This document shows positions 31,357 through 35,532 of a DNA stretch of 35,532 nucleotides, in pieces. Below the pieces are notes generated by a model that saw only the letters and a program-made list of their open reading frames with translations, made no database searches and was not told the origin of the DNA. This DNA comes from JACVRM01 sp046262315 (GTDB taxonomy: Bacteria > Actinomycetota > Thermoleophilia > Gaiellales > Gaiellaceae): NCBI GenBank assembly GCA_046262315.1, contig JBHEMZ010000135.1, forward strand, positions 1 to 35,532, given 5' to 3'. A program made the position numbers and the translations under genes. Position 1 is the first letter of the stretch. Every line of letters starts with the position of its first letter.

Positions 31357-32547
31357 TTACGCGGCAGCGCGGGGGTCGACGCGAGCGCCGGCCTCCACCT
31401 GGACACGGGGTCCAATCCTTGCCCTCGCGCCAACCACTACGAGCTCGTCTCCGGCCTCACCGACCGCTGCATCGGCGCCGATTCGGACGAGCTCGTCGAC
31501 GATTGCACGCTCCACCGTGGCGCCGCGCTCGATGACCGCGTCGTGCAGTACGACCGCCTCGCGCACGACCGCGCCTTCCTCGACCGAGACGCCCGGCCCG
31601 AGCACCGACCGCTCGACCCGTCCTCGGACGGTCGAGCCGGGTGACAGCCAGCTCGCGTCCACGCGCCCCGACTTGTCGACCCGGGCGGGCGGCCGCTGCA
31701 CGGCGAGCGTCAGGATCGGCCAATCCGGATCGTCGAGGACGAAGCGAGGCTCCGGCTCCAGCAGCTCCATGTGCGACGCCCAGTAGCTCTCGAAGGTGCC
31801 GACGTCCCGCCAGTAGCCGTCCAGGTCATGGGCCCGCGCCCGCCCCTCGGCGACGAGCTTCGGCAGGAGCTCCTCTCCGAAGTCCCCGAGCCCTGACTCC
31901 GCGTCGGCGTCTTTGGCGAGCTCGTCGAAAGCCTCCAGCAGCTCGTGCGCGGCGTAGGCGAAGACCTCGGTCGTGACGATCTCGCTCGTCGGCTCGTCCG
32001 GCTTGTACTCGAAGCCTCTCACCTGACCCCCGGCGCCGACCTCGACCACGCCGTAGCGACCTGCCTCTTCGGGCGTGACCGTCGTCGTCACCATCGTGAC
32101 GGAGGCCCCCGCCTCGAGATGAGTGTCGACGACGGCGCCGAAGTCGAGCTTGTAGACGTGATCGGCCGACAACACGAGGAGCACGTCCGGCGAGAAGTCG
32201 CGGATTGCCTCGCGGTTGCGAAAGAGCGCGTCGGCGTTGCCTTTGTACCAACCGCTCTCCCGATCGTCGCCGAGGTATGGGTGGAGCAGCCGCAATCCGC
32301 CGTGGGTGCGGTCGAGGTCCCAGGGCCGGCCGTTCGCCACCTGGCGGATCAGCTCGTGGGGCTCGTACTGCTGGAGCACCCACACGTCGCTGAGCCCGCT
32401 ATGCGCGCAGTTCGAGAGCGGGAAGTCGATGAGGCGGTAGACGCCGGCGTAGGGCAGCGCCGGCTTCGACCGTTCGGCGGTGAGCGGCGCGAGCCGGCTT
32501 CCCTCGCCGCCCGCAAGGACGACGGCCAGGACGCGGGGCCGCGCCAC
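31357..32547 (-). CDS. glgC: Glucose-1-phosphate adenylyltransferase (GlgC-like)
   Basis: 396 aa. VLAVVLAGGEGSRLAPLTAE is the nucleotide-binding signature, SKPALPYAGVYRLIDFPLSN the next family block, SGWYKGNADALFRN and VLSADHVYKLDF (metal/substrate) follow, and the C-terminal third is a left-handed beta-helix of hexapeptide repeats (GRVERSVLGPGVSVEEGAVV). It makes ADP-glucose for glycogen or alpha-glucan synthesis. GTG 32547 immediately precedes the signature, as usual. The tail contains several extra hexapeptides and lacks the well-conserved last motif of typical GlgC, so a related sugar-nucleotide enzyme is possible. Confidence 0.85.
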   Translation of the reverse strand: MARPRVLAVVLAGGEGSRLAPLTAERSKPALPYAGVYRLIDFPLSNCAHSGLSDVWVLQQYEPHELIRQVANGRPWDLDRTHGGLRLLHPYLGDDRESGWYKGNADALFRNREAIRDFSPDVLLVLSADHVYKLDFGAVVDTHLEAGASVTMVTTTVTPEEAGRYGVVEVGAGGQVRGFEYKPDEPTSEIVTTEVFAYAAHELLEAFDELAKDADAESGLGDFGEELLPKLVAEGRARAHDLDGYWRDVGTFESYWASHMELLEPEPRFVLDDPDWPILTLAVQRPPARVDKSGRVDASWLSPGSTVRGRVERSVLGPGVSVEEGAVVREAVVLHDAVIERGATVERAIVDELVRIGADAAVGEAGDELVVVGARARIGPRVQVEAGARVDPRAAA

Positions 32548-32605
32548 CCCGGACTTAGTGCCCCTTTAGCTGATGCCGTCGAGCATGTATTGCCTGAAGG
32601 GGCAA

Positions 32606-32782
32606 CTATGGCTTCGGCTCGTAGGGCTCGGTGTCCGGCTGCAGCGGCAGGTCCGACGAGATGCCGCCTGGCGGCGGGGCGTCTTCGGTGCGTTCGCTCC
32701 GCGTGGGCGGAACCTGGTCGACGGCATCGGACGAGCTGCGGTCCATGCCGAGGAGCTTCTTGATCGAATCGAGCAATGCCAT
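32606..32782 (-). CDS. Small acidic Pro-rich protein (58 aa)
   Basis: MALLDSIKKLLGMDRSSSDA forms a short amphipathic helix; the rest (PPTRSERTEDAPPPGGISSD, PLQPDTEPYEPKP) is disordered. AGAGG is 6-7 nt before ATG 32782, so translation is credible. No relative is recognised. It is followed by the GlgC-like gene 58 bp downstream on the same strand. Confidence 0.6.
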   Translation of the reverse strand: MALLDSIKKLLGMDRSSSDAVDQVPPTRSERTEDAPPPGGISSDLPLQPDTEPYEPKP

Positions 32783-32921
32783 GTGATCCTCTCTGTGGGA
32801 AGGGACGCGGAACCCTACCGATCGGCGTGACCGGCTCGAAGTCGCGCCGTCCCGACCGACATCGAGAAGCGTCGAGCTGCAATTGGCCGTCAGCCCGTGT
32901 CCTAGCTTCGCCCCAGCATGG

Positions 32922-32935
32922 ACCGTCGCGACGGT
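32922..32935. promoter_or_regulatory. Perfect 14-bp palindrome ACCGTCGCGACGGT
   Basis: The palindrome lies in the 214-bp gap upstream of the small protein (minus strand), about 140 bp before its ATG. It has the form of a dimeric regulator site. No other element is recognised in this gap. Confidence 0.4.
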
Positions 32936-32996
32936 TGCGTCCGAGTCTGAATCGTCGCTCGCGACGAGGACGTAGCTGCTGTGCCGTCGGACAGGA

Positions 32997-33446
32997 CTAC
33001 TCGGCCGCTGTCGGCGCAGCCGGCGGCGGCGGAACCACGCCGAGCTGCTGCATGAGACCCATCTGATCCGTCTCGTGCCAGTGCTCGACGATTTGTCCGT
33101 CGCGGACGCGCCAGATGGCGATGCCAGTGACGCGAATCTCCTTGCCCGTCCGCGGGAGGCCGAACAGCTCACCTTCGTGCTTCCCGTACGCCGTGATCCG
33201 CCCGACCACCTTGTCTCCTTCAGCGACGAGATCGTCGATCACCTGGTACCCGGGCGCTCCCTTGACGAACTCCATGAACGTCTGCTTCCACCCGTCCCGC
33301 GTCGGCGCGATGCCCGGGAACGGGTTGTGCTCGACGAAATCGGGCGCCAAGAACTCGTCGATGATGTCGGCGTTGCCTGCCTCGCACGCCTCGTCGATCG
33401 CCGCGAAATACCGGCGAATGGGCGCCTTGTTCTCTTCCGGGGACAC
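32997..33446 (-). CDS. SnoaL-like ester cyclase family protein
   Basis: 149 aa. RRYFAAIDEACEAGNADIID, then FLAPDFVEHNPFPG, DLVAEGDKVVGRITAYGKHE and ITGIAIWRVRDGQIVEHWHE-type C-terminus define the NTF2-like SnoaL fold with its polar pocket residues (His and Asp/Glu). Annotated relatives are called ester cyclases but mostly lack a known substrate. GTG 33446 is preceded by GAGAGGAG. A Pro/Ala-rich tail (PPPPAAPTAAE) ends the protein. Confidence 0.87.
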   Translation of the reverse strand: MSPEENKAPIRRYFAAIDEACEAGNADIIDEFLAPDFVEHNPFPGIAPTRDGWKQTFMEFVKGAPGYQVIDDLVAEGDKVVGRITAYGKHEGELFGLPRTGKEIRVTGIAIWRVRDGQIVEHWHETDQMGLMQQLGVVPPPPAAPTAAE

Positions 33447-33620
33447 GAAGGCTCCTCTCGTCGCGCTTAAGCCTGCCTCGGGCCACGCCGTCTGGCAGGT
33501 CCGCCCCGGACGTATCGTGACGCGTTCGGCGCTTGCCCGCCGGGGAGGTAAGTAGCGAAGGACGCGCCTGGCTGCGCTCGTCGGCGATGAGTCTGGCGGC
33601 GTTAGGCGGTCTACAGAACG

Positions 33621-33638
33621 GGCCGACGATTATCGGCC
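33621..33638. promoter_or_regulatory. Small inverted repeat upstream of the DHFR-like gene
   Basis: GGCCGA-CGATTA-TCGGCC lies 34 bp before the DHFR-family start, within the 225-bp divergent gap. GATTAT inside it could be a -10 box, making it a possible operator overlapping the promoter. Confidence 0.3.
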
Positions 33639-33671
33639 TTGACGCCGAGCCCCAACCACGCAGGAGGCACG

Positions 33672-34370
33672 ATGGGAAAACTGACCTTCGACATCACCAT
33701 GTCACTGGACGGCTTCATCGCTGGACCGAATCCAAGCCTCGAACGACCGCTCGGCGAGGGCGGCGAACGACTTCACGGGTGGCTCTACGGGCTCGCGAGC
33801 TTTCGGGAGCGCCACGGCCTGGAGGGCGGGACGACCAACGCTGACTCCGAGATCCTCGAGGAGTCGCTCGTCAGTTCCGGGGCGACGCTCATGGGCAGGC
33901 GGATGTTCAGCGGCGGACAGGGCCCGTGGAGTGAGGACGTCAATGCAGACGGTTGGTGGGGAGACGACCCGCCCTTCCGCATGCCCGTGTTCGTTCTCAC
34001 CCACCATCCCCGAGAAACCCTGACCAAAGGAGGCACCTCGTTCACGTTCGTGACCGGCGGCATCGAAGCCGCCCTCGAGCAGGCTCGGGCAGCCGCCGGG
34101 AAAAAGGACGTCTCGGTGGCCGGCGGTGCGAGCGTTGCTCAGCAGTACCTGGAAGCAGGGCTGCTCGACGAGCTGCAGATCCATCTGGTGCCCCAGCTCC
34201 TGGGCGACGGCGTGCGACTGTTCGACAATCTCGACACCGAGCACATCGAGCTCCAAGGCGCGAGGGTGATGCACTCCCCGTCTGTCACCCACGTCAAGTA
34301 CCGCGTCGTGAAGGGGAATGAGCTGGATATGGAGCGGCGGCGAACGGAGACGTCGAATGCACACGGCTAA
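33672..34370 (+). CDS. Dihydrofolate reductase/RibD C-terminal family protein
   Basis: 232 aa. KLTFDITMSLDGFIAGPN is the classic N-terminus, GATLMGRRMFSGG the cofactor-contact helix, PVFVLTHHPRETLTKGGTSF and VSVAGGASVAQQYLEAGLLD (NADPH loop) follow, and ELQIHLVPQLLGDGVRLFD ends the core. It reduces an unknown pteridine, pyrimidine or other substrate with NADPH. CAGGAGG 4 nt before ATG 33672 makes the start certain. The Arg-rich last 20 residues after VKGNELDME look like a non-conserved extension. Confidence 0.9.
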   Translation: MGKLTFDITMSLDGFIAGPNPSLERPLGEGGERLHGWLYGLASFRERHGLEGGTTNADSEILEESLVSSGATLMGRRMFSGGQGPWSEDVNADGWWGDDPPFRMPVFVLTHHPRETLTKGGTSFTFVTGGIEAALEQARAAAGKKDVSVAGGASVAQQYLEAGLLDELQIHLVPQLLGDGVRLFDNLDTEHIELQGARVMHSPSVTHVKYRVVKGNELDMERRRTETSNAHG

Positions 34371-34442
34371 CAGCTCTCCTGCGTGGACAGCCGACTGCGC
34401 GGGTGACGATGGGCATCCAACGAAAGGAGTTGACAAAATTTC

Positions 34443-34808
34443 AGAATCGGCCCGACGATCCCTGCCTCCGATCTGGAGCGGGCCAAGGCGTTCTCTACGG
34501 AGAAGCTGGGCCTCACAGCGTTTGAGGAGGAGATGGGCGGCGTGGCGTTCGAATGCGGCGGGGACACCGGGATCTTGACGTTTCCGTCACCGAATGCCGG
34601 AAAGTGCCCGACCACTTACGCCGGCTGGGAGGTCAACCACCTCGAGACGCTCGTCGAGGGGCTAAAGGGCAAAGGTGTCGTCTTCGAGGAGTATGACACT
34701 CCGGACTACAAGACCGTGGGCGGCATCGCCACCTTCGACGAGGGGGGGAAAGCCGCCTGGTTCAAGGACTCCGAAGGCAACATTCTCGCTCTGTCCCAGA
34801 TGGAGTAG
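34443..34808 (+). CDS. VOC family protein with missing start codon
   Basis: The frame reads RIGPTIPASDLERAKAFSTE, KLGLTAFEEE, GILTFPSPNAGKCPTTYAGW and GKAAWFKDSEGNILALSQME, a complete VOC module of about 122 aa. AAAGGAG at 34423-34429 predicts a start near 34437, where the sequence is AAATTTCAG; inserting one G gives ATG TTC AGA, the usual family N-terminus. So the initiator seems lost by a 1-bp deletion. ATG 34533 has a GAGGAGGAG before it but would cut the first strand-helix. It is translated from an odd start or recently inactivated. It follows the DHFR-like gene on the same strand. Confidence 0.7.
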   Translation, partial: RIGPTIPASDLERAKAFSTEKLGLTAFEEEMGGVAFECGGDTGILTFPSPNAGKCPTTYAGWEVNHLETLVEGLKGKGVVFEEYDTPDYKTVGGIATFDEGGKAAWFKDSEGNILALSQME

Positions 34809-34900
34809 AGGCTGATGTGCAACCTGCCCTCTTCCGGCCGAGATCGGGTGCGCGCACCATGACGGGGAACCCGGATGCAGGTCGCGGTGTAGTTGCAGTG

Positions 34901-35392
34901 ATGTTGAAGCCCATTGCCCCCGTTTTCGTATTCCTGGCCCTCTCGGCGGGTTCCGCGCAGGCCGGGGGATGGGCGACCGCGGGGCTGGCGCCTCCGCCTG
35001 ACCGCATCGCCGCCGAGGAGGTGTGGGAGGCGCAAATCACGGTCCTTCAGCACGGTCGCACGCCTCTCGCGGGCGTCGTTCCGACGCTGACGATCAAACG
35101 GGACGGCGAGGCGAAGACATTTACCGCCGCCCCGACCGACCAGACCGGCGTCTATGTGGCCCGCGTGAAGTTTCCCTCCAGCGGCGAGTGGCGCTACGAG
35201 GTCAACGACGGCTTCCCCACGGCCGCGGGACGAGTGCACACCTTCGGCCCGGTGCAGGTCGCGGCACGGCCCGCTGGCGGCGGGAGCAGCGTCTGGTTCA
35301 TCGCAGTGCCTGTCGCTCTGCTTGCGGCGGCGGCGGGCGCAGTCGGCTTGCGCCGACGGTCGTCGGCACGTCCGGCCAGCGCCCCCGCTTAA
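34901..35392 (+). CDS. Exported YtkA/FixH-like protein with C-terminal membrane anchor
   Basis: 163 aa. A signal peptide (MLKPIAPVFVFLALSAGSAQ, cut near AQAGG) precedes one beta-sandwich (WEAQITVLQHGRTPLAGVVP, then GVYVARVKFPSSGEWRYEV), like the YtkA/FixH domain found with copper and cytochrome oxidase factors. A Gly-rich linker and a C-terminal helix (VWFIAVPVALLAAAAGAVGL) with a basic tail (RRRSSARPAS) anchor it with the domain outside. ATG 34901 (or GTG 34898) opens the signal peptide. No metal-binding cluster is evident. Confidence 0.78.
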   Translation: MLKPIAPVFVFLALSAGSAQAGGWATAGLAPPPDRIAAEEVWEAQITVLQHGRTPLAGVVPTLTIKRDGEAKTFTAAPTDQTGVYVARVKFPSSGEWRYEVNDGFPTAAGRVHTFGPVQVAARPAGGGSSVWFIAVPVALLAAAAGAVGLRRRSSARPASAPA

Positions 35393-35443
35393 GCCTCGAT
35401 CCACCGTTTCTTTGCCGGGTGCCGTCCGTGGTGCCGTGCAAAG

Positions 35444-35506
35444 TGACCTCCTGAGCAGGCAAGACGGGCTGTGTGCGCAGCCGCGGGTCCTGCGCCCAGG
35501 AGGTCA
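35444..35506 (+). promoter_or_regulatory. Structured 5' UTR that pairs with the Shine-Dalgarno of the last gene
   Basis: TGACCTCCTG (35444-35453) pairs perfectly with CAGGAGGTCA (35497-35506), whose AGGAGG is the ribosome site of the ATG at 35512. Nested inside are GCAGG/CCTGC (35455-35459/35489-35493) and GGCTG/CAGCC (35467-35471/35478-35482, loop TGTGCG), with internal loops CAAGAC-like and GCGGGT. A 10-bp helix hiding the ribosome site suggests translational control by a ligand, protein, temperature or nearby translation. No known riboswitch class is recognised. Confidence 0.6.
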
Positions 35507-35511
35507 TCCAT

Positions 35512-35532
35512 ATGGTGACGACTCGGGAGAGC
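35512..35532 (+). CDS. Start of a gene running off the window
   Basis: ATG 35512 follows AGGAGG by 8 nt and reads MVTTRES to the window edge. Only seven codons are visible, so no function can be given. The long hairpin upstream suggests that its translation is regulated. Confidence 0.55.

Overview
The window is a piece of a very GC-rich, gene-dense bacterial chromosome. Composition, codon use, many GTG/TTG starts, the Streptomyces-type ThyX, YcaQ-like glycosylase, small charged cytosolic proteins and secreted DUF11/beta-propeller proteins suggest an actinobacterium, probably a soil Thermoleophilia (Gaiellales/Solirubrobacterales-like). This is inference; no rRNA, tRNA or CRISPR was recognised.

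Layout. 1-5.5 kb: flavin-dependent thymidylate synthase (thyX), divergent from a DUF72 protein, then a two-gene MacB/LolCDE-like ABC exporter. 5.7-9.1 kb: a decayed zone with a frameshifted methyltransferase, a response-regulator start fused by deletion to a histidine-kinase end, a broken intradiol dioxygenase, a broken GFGFGGHG-tail protein and a VOC remnant, with an intact small ABM-like gene among them. 9.1-9.2 kb: a possible small RNA with an intrinsic terminator. 9.4-11.5 kb: DEAD-box helicase and a secreted protein with an internally shifted frame. 11.6-14.8 kb: a minus-strand operon (HExxH membrane protein, L,D-transpeptidase, small protein, nucleotidyltransferase) divergent from an M15 peptidase, i.e. 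an envelope cluster with a toxin-antitoxin-like pair. 14.8-18.1 kb: VOC protein, small charged proteins, GNAT, ABM-like protein and a YcaQ-family glycosylase.

18.6-24.9 kb is the most interesting part. Read on the minus strand it holds a Wzx-like flippase, a secreted beta-propeller protein, a 23-residue peptide matching the lasso-peptide leader motif (YxxPxLxxxGxxxxxTx) but with only three residues where the core should be, a strong terminator, a PqqD-type recognition element (B1), a lasso B2 cysteine protease and an HprK-like kinase. A divergent NTP_transf_5-type nucleotidyltransferase sits next to the flippase. No lasso cyclase (asparagine-synthetase homologue) is present. The locus looks like a RiPP-derived system with a leader-only precursor, possibly phosphorylated or nucleotidylated rather than cyclised.

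24.9-25.7 kb is a junkyard of gene ends: threonine dehydratase C-terminus, IclR-type HTH, and a 237-bp duplicate of the 5' end and upstream region of the YcaQ gene. 25.7-28.9 kb: two large secreted proteins. 29-30.3 kb: adjacent AadA-like and AAC(6')-like genes. 30.3-34.8 kb: AraC-DinB regulator, GlgC-like pyrophosphorylase, small protein, ester cyclase, DHFR/RibD-like protein and a VOC gene whose start codon seems lost. 34.9-35.4 kb: a secreted YtkA/FixH-like protein. The window ends at the start of another gene whose Shine-Dalgarno sits in a long hairpin.

Several genes carry single-base shifts, clustered in specific genes, while the longest genes (2.9 kb permease) are clean. That favours real decay, but assembly indels cannot be excluded from one sequence.
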